This document shows, in pieces, positions 19,341 to 29,135 of a DNA stretch of 37,443 nt. Positions within the stretch are counted from its first letter, which is position 1; every line of letters starts with the position of its first letter. Position numbers and translations under genes: made by a program. The DNA is from a bacterium BMS3Abin03 (GTDB lineage: Bacteria > Bacteroidota > Ignavibacteria > Ignavibacteriales > Ignavibacteriaceae): the NCBI GenBank assembly GCA_002898075.1, contig BDSV01000207.1:1-37443 (forward strand), written 5' to 3'. The notes beneath the pieces were generated by a model. That model was not told the DNA's origin. It worked only from the letters and a program-made list of their open reading frames with translations, and searched no databases.

Positions 19341-20606
19341 TTACGGCTTATTTAACATTTTACGAATCTTTTCAGAATTCTCCTTGCTCGTTCTATATTT
19401 GATTACAACAGAATCATGATTATATTTTATCGATACTACTTCTGCAACAGAGTGAATATTTGCAATCAATTTGTTTTCAATGATGGGCAGTTTTACTTCA
19501 TCCTCTACATAAGCTTTTTCAATTATATCGAGCAGCCGTGTTTTTAATTTTGAAATATTAATTCCCTTTTGAGCCGAGATAATTATACTGCCCGGATACG
19601 TGTTTCTTATATAATCAATTTTATTTTTATCGGTAATAGCATCGACTTTATTAAAAACTTTTATACTGATTTTCGATTTACTTCCAAACTCTTCAAGTGT
19701 TTCTTCCACTATTCCTAAATGATCTTCGTAGAACGGGTGGGACATATCAATTACGTGAAGAATAACATCGGCATCTCTTACTTCATTCAACGTACTTTTA
19801 AATGAGGCAACTAAGTGCGGCGGAAGCTTGCGGATGAATCCGACCGTATCGCTTATTAATATTTTTTGATTCCTGTTCAAATCCATCGAACGTGTGGTTG
19901 AATCGAGAGTGGCGAAAAGTTTATCTTCGGCAAAAACATCCGATTGGGTAAGCAGGTTAAACAATGTTGATTTACCGGCGTTCGTGTACCCCGCCAGTGA
20001 GATACGAATGTAATCCTTTCTGCCGCGGCTTTGGGTTACCCGCTGCGATTCTATTTTAATTAATTTTTCTTTCAGATGACTGATACGTGTGCGGATTATT
20101 CTTCTGTCGGTTTCAATCTGGGTTTCACCGGGTCCCTTTGTTCCTATTCCGCCGTATTGTTTTGAAAGGTGAGTCCATGCACGCGTTAAACGCGGAAGCA
20201 TATACTGAAGCTGTGCAAGTTCAACCTGCGTTTTTGCCTCTTTTGTTTTCGCACGAAGAGCAAAAATATCTAGTATCAAACCGCTTCTGTCCAATATTTT
20301 CCTGTTGAACAGCTTCTCCAAATTTCTAACCTGAACAGGCGTAAGATCATCGTCGAATATCACTATGTCGATGTCGTTAAACTCTACAAGCTGGGCAAGT
20401 TCTTCGGCTTTGCCCTTGCCAATATAATATGCAGAATCGAACCGGTTTCTGGATTGCACAATTTTGAAAATAGTATCGGCGCCGGCAGTATCGGCAAGCT
20501 CTTCCAATTCGGAAAGATGTTCTTCGATCACTTCCCTGCTTACTTCCCGATAATTTATTGCTACCAGCATCGCCCGTTCTTTTGTTCTTTTCGGAATATC
20601 GATCAT
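19341..20606 (-). CDS. hflX: GTPase HflX
   Basis: DTAGADTIFKIVQSRNRFDSAYYIGKGKAEEL, GIGTKGPGETQIETDRR, GYTNAGKSTLFNLLTQ, DTVGFIRKLPPHLVASFKSTL. Confidence 0.96.
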   Translation of the reverse strand: MIDIPKRTKERAMLVAINYREVSREVIEEHLSELEELADTAGADTIFKIVQSRNRFDSAYYIGKGKAEELAQLVEFNDIDIVIFDDDLTPVQVRNLEKLFNRKILDRSGLILDIFALRAKTKEAKTQVELAQLQYMLPRLTRAWTHLSKQYGGIGTKGPGETQIETDRRIIRTRISHLKEKLIKIESQRVTQSRGRKDYIRISLAGYTNAGKSTLFNLLTQSDVFAEDKLFATLDSTTRSMDLNRNQKILISDTVGFIRKLPPHLVASFKSTLNEVRDADVILHVIDMSHPFYEDHLGIVEETLEEFGSKSKISIKVFNKVDAITDKNKIDYIRNTYPGSIIISAQKGINISKLKTRLLDIIEKAYVEDEVKLPIIENKLIANIHSVAEVVSIKYNHDSVVIKYRTSKENSEKIRKMLNKP

Positions 20607-22711
20607 CCTGTAGCTTCCGTTAATTCTTTCTTCGCGCTTCTTGCAATTGTCATTTCTATTAAAGCTAAAATTAATGCGGCAAGCAGAAAATACCGCCAGA
20701 GTTCGGAGCCAAATCTTGCCTGAAGAATAACCTGGGAAATATCTTCATTTAAATCGATCTTCAAATATTTACCGCCGAATTTTATTTCTTTTAAATATTC
20801 ATCAAACCCGCTGCCTTTAAGATACTTAGTAACGGATTCAGCCGGATCGACATTAACACTAATTGTTTCAAGTATTTTATCACCCGAATAAATTTTATAT
20901 AATCCCGCCGAGTATGTATTGCTGTAAGATATAAAATCAGCGGATGTATTTTCATTAATGTTTATAAATTCTTCTTCTTTATCCGGCTTAACAATTTTAA
21001 TCTGCGGTAATGTTCGCCCGGAAATATTAATATTCATCTGTTCCCCGGCTAAATAATCCGCTTCCTGGCTGCGCCCGGATGAGAGATAATAAACAGATTT
21101 ATAAACCAACGGAGCAAATATACTTTTTACCGGAAAGTCGCTCCACCGGAGTACGGGGGCAACATTAAAGAGAAGGATTCTTCCGTCGGACACATCAAAT
21201 TCGCTAAGAAAAGATGAGCCGTCAATTAATTTAATTACAGGTTTTCCCTTTGTACCCGGATTAATTTTATAATAAGAAAATATTTTGGGCGATTCGATTT
21301 CTTTCTTCTTTTTGTCTCTGAAAATATTCTGGAATATAGGATGATTAAAATCAACCTTATCAAAATCAACCACGGAGTTTGAATTTTCGCCTGCATTTAT
21401 CAGTTGAATTTGAGAGGGCAATTTCAAGCTGCTTAACGATGCTTTGAAAACACTTTCATTAAATTCCGCACCGGGAAAAATAACAACCCCCTTGCCCTGC
21501 TGCAGAAATTCATTAACCTTTTGCTTTGAACCAGCAAAGTTATTACCGATAATAAACAGAACATCAAAATTGTTTAACTGTGTAGAATTTAAAAGGGATA
21601 ATTTTTTTTCGGTTATTTTCAGATTGCCGTTAGTACCGCCTGAATTTAATGCCAGCTTAACGAACCGCGAATCATCTTTGTTTTCATAAGCTAATAAAAC
21701 CTGAATTTCATCGGGAATATAAAACGCTGTGTAACGCACATTATCCTGCAGGATGTCGTCATCCTCAATTTCCACCAGGGCATCTACAAACCCCGTCGAT
21801 TTAACATCCGCATCAAGAATTACCGTACTCGATTCGCCCGGCTGGAGATTTATGCTTCTCTGCGCCGATCGTTCATTATTCATGAATAATGAAACTACAA
21901 GATTATTTGCCGGTTCTTGTGAATAATTTGTAATCCCGGTTTTAAAGCTTATCGGTTTGTTCTTTTCAAAAATTTGCGTGTTTATTTTCAGCTCATTCAC
22001 ACCGATATTATAAACATCCCTGCCCGCAAAATCGAATGAATACAATCTGACTTTATCGTTTAGCAGCTTGCTTAAATCCGTAATATTATTTTTATCTGCT
22101 ATTCTGTTTGCCTGAAAATCCGTAAGCAGGTAAATCTCTTTATTAAAATTCTTCGACTGCGAAATTAGATTGGCTGCCCTGATCAATGCATTATTTATAA
22201 ATCCGGAAGCATCGGAAACAGTAATGTTATCAACTTTGCCGGCAAATTTTTTCAGATTAGCCGATAACCCAACCTCTTCAGATTTGTTCCCGGAGACCAG
22301 GATTAAAGCGGCATCGTCACCTTCTTCAAGCTCGTTAATTAAATTCTTTATTATTTGCTTCGCCTGATTAAAATAAGAGCCATTCTGCCCGATAACGGAC
22401 ATGCTGAAAGTATCATCTAAAACAAAAACAGCAGTAGTCTTAGCTGCTGATGTTGTACCGCCGATACTTACTCCTTCAAGTGTGGGTCTGGCAAAAGCAG
22501 TAACCAAAAAAAGGATGATCAGCATTCTTAAAGCAAGCAGCAGCCACTGTTTTAATTTTACTCTTCTTATCTTATTCTTTTGAAGTTCGTTCAGAAACTT
22601 CAGCGTACTGAAATTGATCTTTTTTAATTTTCTTAAATTCAAAAGATGTATAATTACGGGGATAGAAGCTGCAATTAGTCCGAATAACACAACGGGGTTT
22701 AGAAATATCAT
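20603..22711 (-). CDS. BatA/VWA-domain membrane protein (aerotolerance-type N-terminal double-TM domain)
   Basis: MIFLNPVVLFGLIAASIPVIIHLLNLRKLKKINFSTLKFLNELQK...VFVLDDTFSMSV (VWA MIDAS-like); 4-nt overlap with hflX. Confidence 0.88.
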   Translation of the reverse strand: MIFLNPVVLFGLIAASIPVIIHLLNLRKLKKINFSTLKFLNELQKNKIRRVKLKQWLLLALRMLIILFLVTAFARPTLEGVSIGGTTSAAKTTAVFVLDDTFSMSVIGQNGSYFNQAKQIIKNLINELEEGDDAALILVSGNKSEEVGLSANLKKFAGKVDNITVSDASGFINNALIRAANLISQSKNFNKEIYLLTDFQANRIADKNNITDLSKLLNDKVRLYSFDFAGRDVYNIGVNELKINTQIFEKNKPISFKTGITNYSQEPANNLVVSLFMNNERSAQRSINLQPGESSTVILDADVKSTGFVDALVEIEDDDILQDNVRYTAFYIPDEIQVLLAYENKDDSRFVKLALNSGGTNGNLKITEKKLSLLNSTQLNNFDVLFIIGNNFAGSKQKVNEFLQQGKGVVIFPGAEFNESVFKASLSSLKLPSQIQLINAGENSNSVVDFDKVDFNHPIFQNIFRDKKKKEIESPKIFSYYKINPGTKGKPVIKLIDGSSFLSEFDVSDGRILLFNVAPVLRWSDFPVKSIFAPLVYKSVYYLSSGRSQEADYLAGEQMNINISGRTLPQIKIVKPDKEEEFININENTSADFISYSNTYSAGLYKIYSGDKILETISVNVDPAESVTKYLKGSGFDEYLKEIKFGGKYLKIDLNEDISQVILQARFGSELWRYFLLAALILALIEMTIARSAKKELTEATG

Positions 22712-22926
22712 CTACCTTAAATTTCTTTCATCGTATTTTAAATAAATCAAATTCTAATTTAAATATTAAAATAAGAATATCGGGGTAAGAAAGCTATGTT
22801 GGATTTAAGCGCCTTTGTTAAATAATTACCCGGATAGTATTCAGTCTTTCCAATATTTCATATTGAAATTGACGGTACTTTAATTTAAATTTGTTTTACA
22901 ATAAAATTCAATAAAAACGGATTAAT

Positions 22927-23394
22927 ATGGTACTAATCCTAAAAAAGCGATTAAAACAGAAAAAATTCGACAGCGCCGAGCAGGTAGCTTTATTAAACAT
23001 TTTAGTAACAGCTAACTTTTTAAGAATGAAGATAGATAATGCTTGCTCTAAGTTCGGAATAACGGCAACTCAATTTAATATGTTGCGAATACTTAACGGG
23101 AAATATCCCGAGGGCTACCCGAGAAGAGAAATAATTAACAGAATGATAGAACCCGCACCCGATGTAACCAGATTGATTGACAGATTAATTAAACAAGGTT
23201 TAGTAGAGCGATTTACATCAGCCGATGATAGAAGACTTTCCGTAGCGAGAATTACAAAGAAAGGCATAAAAGTTTTGGAAAAGACAAAACCTAAAATTAA
23301 TGATCTTAATAGTTTGATTTCAGATAATTTAACACCCGGTGAGATAAGAAAAATTTCGGACTCATTGGAAAAAATTTATGGACCATATATTTAA
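22927..23394 (+). CDS. MarR-family transcriptional regulator
   Basis: FGITATQFNMLRILNGKYPEGYPRREIINRMIEPAPDVTRLIDRLIKQGLVERFTSADDRRLSVARITKKG. Confidence 0.92.
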   Translation: MVLILKKRLKQKKFDSAEQVALLNILVTANFLRMKIDNACSKFGITATQFNMLRILNGKYPEGYPRREIINRMIEPAPDVTRLIDRLIKQGLVERFTSADDRRLSVARITKKGIKVLEKTKPKINDLNSLISDNLTPGEIRKISDSLEKIYGPYI

Positions 23395-23475
23395 AATTTT
23401 TTTAGTATATATGTGTCATAACATTTATTAATAAGCCCAACTAATATTATATCAAAAACAAGAAAGGGAAATTTT

Positions 23476-23823
23476 ATGAATACCAGGGAAATGGTGAGTG
23501 ATTTGAATCAAATGATTCTTGAAAACAAAATGATGGACGCCTTCGAAAAGTATTACGCAGATGATGTTGTAATGCAAGAAATAAATATGGATCCGATTGT
23601 TGGCAAAGAAGCAAACCGTAAACGTGAGCAGAAATGGTTGGATGGAATAACAGAATTCCGCGGTGCAGAAGTAAAGAATGTTGCAGTAGGCGATAATGTA
23701 TCGATGGTTGAATGGTTTATGGATTATTCACACAAAGAATACGGCGACGTAAAAATGAGTCAGGTTGCAGTTCAAACCTGGCAGGATGGAAAGATAGTAA
23801 AGGAAATGTTTTACCACGGGTAA
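23476..23823 (+). CDS. SnoaL/NTF2-like fold protein
   Basis: MISDLNQ-like helix, FEKYYADDVVMQEINMDPIVGKEANRKREQKWLDGI...VSMVEWFMDYSHKEYGDVKMSQVAVQTWQDGKIVKEMFYHG. Confidence 0.8.
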   Translation: MNTREMVSDLNQMILENKMMDAFEKYYADDVVMQEINMDPIVGKEANRKREQKWLDGITEFRGAEVKNVAVGDNVSMVEWFMDYSHKEYGDVKMSQVAVQTWQDGKIVKEMFYHG

Positions 23824-23836
23824 ATAATAAATTGTA

Positions 23837-23966
23837 GGAGCTGTCTAATAAGTTCAAATTTTTATGTCATTCCCTTGAAAAAGGGAATCCAAGACCTTTT
23901 TTATTAGTTAGATTCCCACTTTCGTGGGAATGACAAGACATTGAATATTACTTTTTAGACAGCCCC
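23837..23966. mobile_element. Putative 130-bp MITE-like element with 16-bp terminal inverted repeats
   Basis: Left GGAGCTGTCTAATAAG, right CTTTTTAGACAGCCCC (RC GGGGCTGTCTAAAAAG), two mismatches; internal palindrome TGTCATTCCCTTG...GTGGGAATGACA. Confidence 0.6.
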
Positions 23967-23994
23967 ATAATTGAATAACCAGATATTCAGAACT

Positions 23995-26256
23995 TTACTT
24001 ATTCTTCTGTGCAATCAAATTGAGCGCACTGCCTGCTTTAAACCACTCAATCTGTATTTCGTTCATTGTGTGGTTAAGCATTATTTCATCCTGTGACCCG
24101 TCCTTATGTTTTACTATCATCTTAACCTGTTTGCCGGGTGCAAGCTCCTTTAAACCAACAATGCTTACTCTGTCATCTTCCTGAATTTTATCGTAATCTT
24201 TCGGATCGGCAAAAGTTAAAGGCAGCACACCTTGTTTTTTCAGATTTGTCTCATGGATTCTCGCAAAAGATCTTACGATAATCGCTCTGGCTCCGAGATG
24301 TCTCGGTTCCATGGCAGCATGTTCACGACTCGAACCTTCGCCGTAATTTTCATCGCCAATCACAACCCAATTGATGCCTTCGGCTTTGTAATGCCTAGCA
24401 ACTTCGGGAACGGTTTTATACTCACCAGTTAACTGGTCTTTCACTTTACCGGCTTCATTGTTAAAATAATTAATAGCACCGATGAACATATTGTTCGAAA
24501 TATTATCGAGATGTCCCCTGTACCTAAGCCAGGGTCCAGCCATAGAAATATGATCGGTAGTGCATTTGCCCTTTGCCTTTAAGAGAACAAACATATCGGT
24601 CAGATCATTTCCATCCCAGGGTTCAAACGGAGTTAGCAGTTGTAGTCTTTCACTGTCCGGTGCAATCTTAATTTCAACGCTGCTGCCGTCTTCAACAGGA
24701 GGAACAAAACCGCTGCTACCTTCATCAAATCCCGAGGGCGGTAATTCTTCACCTGTCGGCGGTTCCAATTTTACCATCTCTCCATCTCCATTTTCAATTT
24801 CATCGGTTAACGGATTGAAGCTTAGACTTCCGGCAATAGCAAGCGCAGTTGTAAGCTCGGGGCTGGCTACAAATGCAAGCGTATTCGGATTACCATCGTT
24901 TCTTTTAGCAAAGTTCCTGTTAAAAGATGTTACAATTGTATTCTTCTCTTTATTTTCGGCTCCTACACGTTTCCACATTCCGATACAAGGTCCGCAGGCA
25001 TTTGCTAAAATCAATCCGCCTAAATCGGTTAATTCTTTTAGCTGACCATCACGTTCGATTGTTGCTCTTACCTGTTCGGAACCGGGAGTAACAGTAAATT
25101 GGGCTTTTAGCTTTAATCCTTTTTTCTTTGCCTGTTTAGCAACGTTTGCAGACCGGTCGATATCTTCATAGCTGGAGTTTGTGCAGCTTCCTATAAGAGC
25201 GACACTAATTTTATCCGGATAATCATTTTCTTTTACGGCATCTTTCATCTTTGAAACAGGGCAAGCTTTATCGGGCGAGAAGGGTCCGTTAAGGTGCGGT
25301 TCCAATTCATTAAGATTTATTTCAATCACCTGGTCATAATACTTTCCGGGATTTTCCGTTACTTCCTTATCGGCTGTTAATACATCCGCCAAACCTTCTG
25401 CAAGTGCGGCAACTTCCACCCGGCGGGTAATTCTTAAGTAAGATGACATTTTTTCATCGAAAGGAAATACAGAAGTTGTTGCCCCGATTTCAGCGCCCAT
25501 ATTACAAATTGTTCCCTTGCCGGTACAAGAAATCGACTGTGTGCCTTCGCCAAAATATTCAACAATTGCACCTGTGCCTCCTTTTACCGTAAGGATTCCT
25601 GCTAATTTTAGAATCACATCTTTTGGTGATGTCCAGCCGTTCAGCTTACCTGTAAGTTTAACACCAATAATTTTAGGCCATTTAAGTTCCCATGGCATTC
25701 CAGCCATTACATCCACAGCATCGGCACCTCCAACACCAATAGCAATCATACCTAACCCACCCGCGTTGGGTGTATGCGAGTCGGTTCCTACCATCATCCC
25801 GCCCGGGAATGCATAATTCTCCAACACAACCTGATGGATTATTCCGGCGCCCGGCTTCCAAAATCCAATCCCGTATTTTTTAGATGTACTTTCGAGAAAA
25901 TCATAAACTTCTTTATTTTCCTCCGTTGCCCTAAGAAGATCATCTTTGGCTCCGACCTCTGCCTGAATCAGATGATCGCAGTGAACGGTAGAAGGAACAG
26001 CTACTTTTTTTCTCCCGGCAGACATAAATTGAAGCAATGCCATTTGTGCTGTTGCATCCTGCATTGCAACACGATCCGGTGATAGATCAACATAATTTTT
26101 TCCTCTTTCATATTCTTTTTCTACCCCGTTCCAGAGGTGTGTGTAGAGAACCTTTTCAGTGTAAGTCATCGGGCGGTTTAAAACTTTACGAATTTCATCT
26201 AATTTACTTCTGAATTCTTCATAAACTTTCCGGATCATATCTAAATTTGCAGCCAT
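23995..26256 (-). CDS. acn: Aconitate hydratase (mitochondrial-type)
   Basis: [105 protein letters not shown]. Confidence 0.97.
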   Translation of the reverse strand: MAANLDMIRKVYEEFRSKLDEIRKVLNRPMTYTEKVLYTHLWNGVEKEYERGKNYVDLSPDRVAMQDATAQMALLQFMSAGRKKVAVPSTVHCDHLIQAEVGAKDDLLRATEENKEVYDFLESTSKKYGIGFWKPGAGIIHQVVLENYAFPGGMMVGTDSHTPNAGGLGMIAIGVGGADAVDVMAGMPWELKWPKIIGVKLTGKLNGWTSPKDVILKLAGILTVKGGTGAIVEYFGEGTQSISCTGKGTICNMGAEIGATTSVFPFDEKMSSYLRITRRVEVAALAEGLADVLTADKEVTENPGKYYDQVIEINLNELEPHLNGPFSPDKACPVSKMKDAVKENDYPDKISVALIGSCTNSSYEDIDRSANVAKQAKKKGLKLKAQFTVTPGSEQVRATIERDGQLKELTDLGGLILANACGPCIGMWKRVGAENKEKNTIVTSFNRNFAKRNDGNPNTLAFVASPELTTALAIAGSLSFNPLTDEIENGDGEMVKLEPPTGEELPPSGFDEGSSGFVPPVEDGSSVEIKIAPDSERLQLLTPFEPWDGNDLTDMFVLLKAKGKCTTDHISMAGPWLRYRGHLDNISNNMFIGAINYFNNEAGKVKDQLTGEYKTVPEVARHYKAEGINWVVIGDENYGEGSSREHAAMEPRHLGARAIIVRSFARIHETNLKKQGVLPLTFADPKDYDKIQEDDRVSIVGLKELAPGKQVKMIVKHKDGSQDEIMLNHTMNEIQIEWFKAGSALNLIAQKNK

Positions 26257-26445
26257 AATTTTATCCCTTTTGATTTAATTAAATATTAAATTCATTTTTA
26301 TAAAAATAATAAAATAAGCTGAAATTTGCTTTTGGCATTATAAGTGTATAAGATTTAATGTATAATTACTGCACTAAGTGTATTTATAACATATATTTGT
26401 AAAAAAATATTTATTTTCTAGACCGGATTTTAATAAAGGCGGAAA

Positions 26446-27822
26446 ATGTATAGCAACAAAATTTTAGTCGTTGATGACGAGACATCATATCTCGAATTAA
26501 TTAAAGGTTTGTTAGAAGATGAGGGTTATCCGCAGGTAGTTACAGAAAATAATCCTTTAAACGTTCTATCGTTAATCGAGAAGGAAGATATTGACCTGAT
26601 CCTTCTGGATATTTATATGCCGCAGATGAACGGATTAAATTTGCTCGAGAAGATTTACGCACAACATCCTACCATTCCGGTTATCGTTGTTACGGCAGTA
26701 AACGAAGTTCAGATTGCCCTCAAAGCCATTAAGTTAGGCGCATACGAATTTATTACAAAACCACCCGACACTGACAGGTTACTTCTAACTATTAAAAGAG
26801 CATTGGGAACTAAACTGCTTGTTACCGAGCGGGATTCATTAAGAAAGGCATTAAGCGAGGAAGAACCCGAAAGAAAGATCTTCTCGGATATTATTACCGA
26901 CTCGGCTTTGATGTTTAAAGTATTTGAACTTGTTGAGATATTTGCACCGACAAATGAAACTGTGCTTATTGCTGGTGAAACAGGTACGGGAAAAGATTTG
27001 ATTGCAAAAAAGATTCACGACATCTCCCCCAGAAGGAACGGACCTTTTGTTGTCGTAAATTTAGCATCCATATCATCCAGCTTGTTCGAAAGCGAATTGT
27101 TCGGTCATAAAAAGGGAACGTTTACAGGCGCAAGTGAAGATAAATTAGGTTACTTTGAAGCGGCAAACGGCGGAACAATTTTCTTAGATGAGATCGGTGA
27201 GCTTCCCCTGGAATTACAGGGAAAATTATTGAGAACAATTCAGTATAACGAAATCTCACGGATAGGAGATCCGAAGCCGACTAAACTGGATATCAGGATA
27301 ATATCGGCAACCAACAGAAACTTACTCGAAGCGGTGAACAATAAAGAATTCAGAGCAGACCTTTATTACAGGTTGAACAGGGGATATATTCATCTGCCGC
27401 CGTTAAGAAGAAGAGGAGATGATATTTTAATTTTAGCGGATTATTTTTTGGAAATTGGCAACAAAACTTATGACAGACATATAATCGGTTTTTCCGAGCA
27501 GGTGATACATGACCTTCGTACATACGACTTTCCCGGTAATGTAAGAGAACTCGAAAACATTATTCTCAATGCTGTTGCTTTAGCTTCGAACGGTCAATAT
27601 ATTCAATCGATTGACATACCGAAAATTTCAACCCGTGAAGAAGTTAGGGCAATTGAAACCGGAAAGCTTACAACGCTGGATGATGCTATTGAAGAACACG
27701 TTTTGTACGTAATGAACAGGATGGGTAACAGCATTCAGAAGTCGGCTCCCGTGCTCGGAGTAAGCGAAAGAACCCTGCAAAGAAGACTGAAAAAAATAAG
27801 AGATAAACACAGTCAAAAGTGA
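26446..27822 (+). CDS. Sigma-54-dependent response regulator, NtrC family (REC-AAA+-Fis HTH)
   Basis: REC DLILLDIYMPQMNGL; GETGTGKD; GHKKGTFTGA; GTIFLDEIGEL; Fis HTH MGNSIQKSAPVLGVSERTLQRRLKKI. Confidence 0.94.
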   Translation: MYSNKILVVDDETSYLELIKGLLEDEGYPQVVTENNPLNVLSLIEKEDIDLILLDIYMPQMNGLNLLEKIYAQHPTIPVIVVTAVNEVQIALKAIKLGAYEFITKPPDTDRLLLTIKRALGTKLLVTERDSLRKALSEEEPERKIFSDIITDSALMFKVFELVEIFAPTNETVLIAGETGTGKDLIAKKIHDISPRRNGPFVVVNLASISSSLFESELFGHKKGTFTGASEDKLGYFEAANGGTIFLDEIGELPLELQGKLLRTIQYNEISRIGDPKPTKLDIRIISATNRNLLEAVNNKEFRADLYYRLNRGYIHLPPLRRRGDDILILADYFLEIGNKTYDRHIIGFSEQVIHDLRTYDFPGNVRELENIILNAVALASNGQYIQSIDIPKISTREEVRAIETGKLTTLDDAIEEHVLYVMNRMGNSIQKSAPVLGVSERTLQRRLKKIRDKHSQK

Positions 27823-27936
27823 CGCTTAGGACATTAAAAGCGTCTTAATTGTCACTTCCATTTCAATTTAAACTTTTTATTTATCCTAAGACCTACATTT
27901 CAATTAGTAAACCCAACTTTCTTAAATCCCGCAGTT

Positions 27937-27953
27937 TTAGCATACCCTTTGCA
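27937..27953 (+). promoter_or_regulatory. Putative sigma-54 -24/-12 promoter
   Basis: TTAGCATACCCTTTGCA versus TTGGCAYRNNNNTTGCW: one mismatch, exact N10 spacing; 71 bp upstream of the 28024 ATG and downstream of a sigma-54 activator gene. Confidence 0.65.
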
Positions 27954-28023
27954 TATCTAAACACGAAAAAAAGCTGAGAAAATAATTCAACAATCAACAT
28001 AATTTTTACAATTATAAATTATT

Positions 28024-28518
28024 ATGAATACTGGTCAATCGTTATTCAGTATAGGCGCTTTACTTCTTCTTTCATTAACTGTGTTACGTGTTAATAATAA
28101 TATATTGATAACCGACAGTGTCTTACAGGATTCGAAACTAGGAGTGCTTGCAATTTCTTTAGCAACTTCGATGATTGAAGAAGCAAACAAAAAGGCATTC
28201 GATGCAGTTACAGCCGACGACGCGGTAGCTAATTTAAGCTCGCTTACATCTCCCGGAAGTTTGGGACCCGGCTCATGGGAAACTCCGGATACATTCAATG
28301 ACTTCGACGATTATAATGGATATACGAAACAGATTACAAATCTTCCTTCTGCAGAGTTTAATATTTCCTGCGTTGTAAATTATATTTATCCAAACAACCC
28401 GGATGGAACTGCATTGGAGCGGACCTGGAATAAAAAGATTACCGTAACCGTAACAAGCCCTTCAATGGGCGATACGTTAAATTTATCATCAGTTTACAGC
28501 TACTGGCATTTTAGATAG
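28024..28518 (+). CDS. PilV-like pseudopilin-type protein (hypothetical)
   Basis: Short leader then hydrophobic helix MNTGQSLFSIGALLLLSLTVLRVNN; first of three tightly spaced genes of matching architecture. Confidence 0.5.
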   Translation: MNTGQSLFSIGALLLLSLTVLRVNNNILITDSVLQDSKLGVLAISLATSMIEEANKKAFDAVTADDAVANLSSLTSPGSLGPGSWETPDTFNDFDDYNGYTKQITNLPSAEFNISCVVNYIYPNNPDGTALERTWNKKITVTVTSPSMGDTLNLSSVYSYWHFR

Positions 28519-28525
28519 GTGTTTT

Positions 28526-29125
28526 ATGGGTTTTAGTACAATAATAGATATACTCGGTTCAATGATAATAGGCGGTATTTTAATGCTGACCGTCTGGCGA
28601 TTAAGCGATGCTACTACCGAAAAAACTTATAACAACAGCGGTGAACTGGCACTGCAGCAAAATATGGCAACCTTAGCCCAGATGATAGAATATGATTTTA
28701 GGAAAATCGGCTACAGTGCCGATTGGAACAAATTGCCCGATCCAACCCGTGCGATTCTTTCTGCCGATACTTCGAGTATTCAATTTTTAACCGATGTTGA
28801 TTCGGACGGGAACCTGGATTCGATAAGTTATTATTTAGGATCTGCATCAGAACTGACGGAAACAGAAAATCCGAGAGACAGAATGTTATACAGAGTTTTG
28901 AACCATGAAACCCCCGGCGGCTCGAATCTCGGTGTAACACAATTTTATATGGTTTACTATGATGCACTTGGCGATACTATACCTATGCCCATCATAAATA
29001 CCGGTGAAATATCCAGCATAGAAATAAACCTTACGGTAGAAAATGTAGCAGCTTATGATACACTTTATTCCAGCGCATACTGGAGACAAATAAGGTTAGT
29101 GGCAAGAAATCTCAAAAACAGATAG
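28526..29125 (+). CDS. PilW-like pseudopilin-type protein (hypothetical)
   Basis: MGFSTIIDILGSMIIGGILMLTVW helix, then LALQQNMATLAQMIEYDFRKIGYS resembling the PilW ...DxRxxGY motif. Confidence 0.55.
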   Translation: MGFSTIIDILGSMIIGGILMLTVWRLSDATTEKTYNNSGELALQQNMATLAQMIEYDFRKIGYSADWNKLPDPTRAILSADTSSIQFLTDVDSDGNLDSISYYLGSASELTETENPRDRMLYRVLNHETPGGSNLGVTQFYMVYYDALGDTIPMPIINTGEISSIEINLTVENVAAYDTLYSSAYWRQIRLVARNLKNR

Positions 29126-29135
29126 GAATTAAAAA

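Noticed and set aside
24560-25816. Long plus-strand ORFs opposite aconitase (161, 99 and 102 aa)
   Set aside because: Antisense to a highly conserved aconitase; no independent domain or start-site evidence.
26331-26350. TTTGGCATTATAAGTGTATAA as a sigma-54 promoter for 26446
   Set aside because: Has TTGGCA but the -12 position reads GTGTA with no GC at the required spacing.
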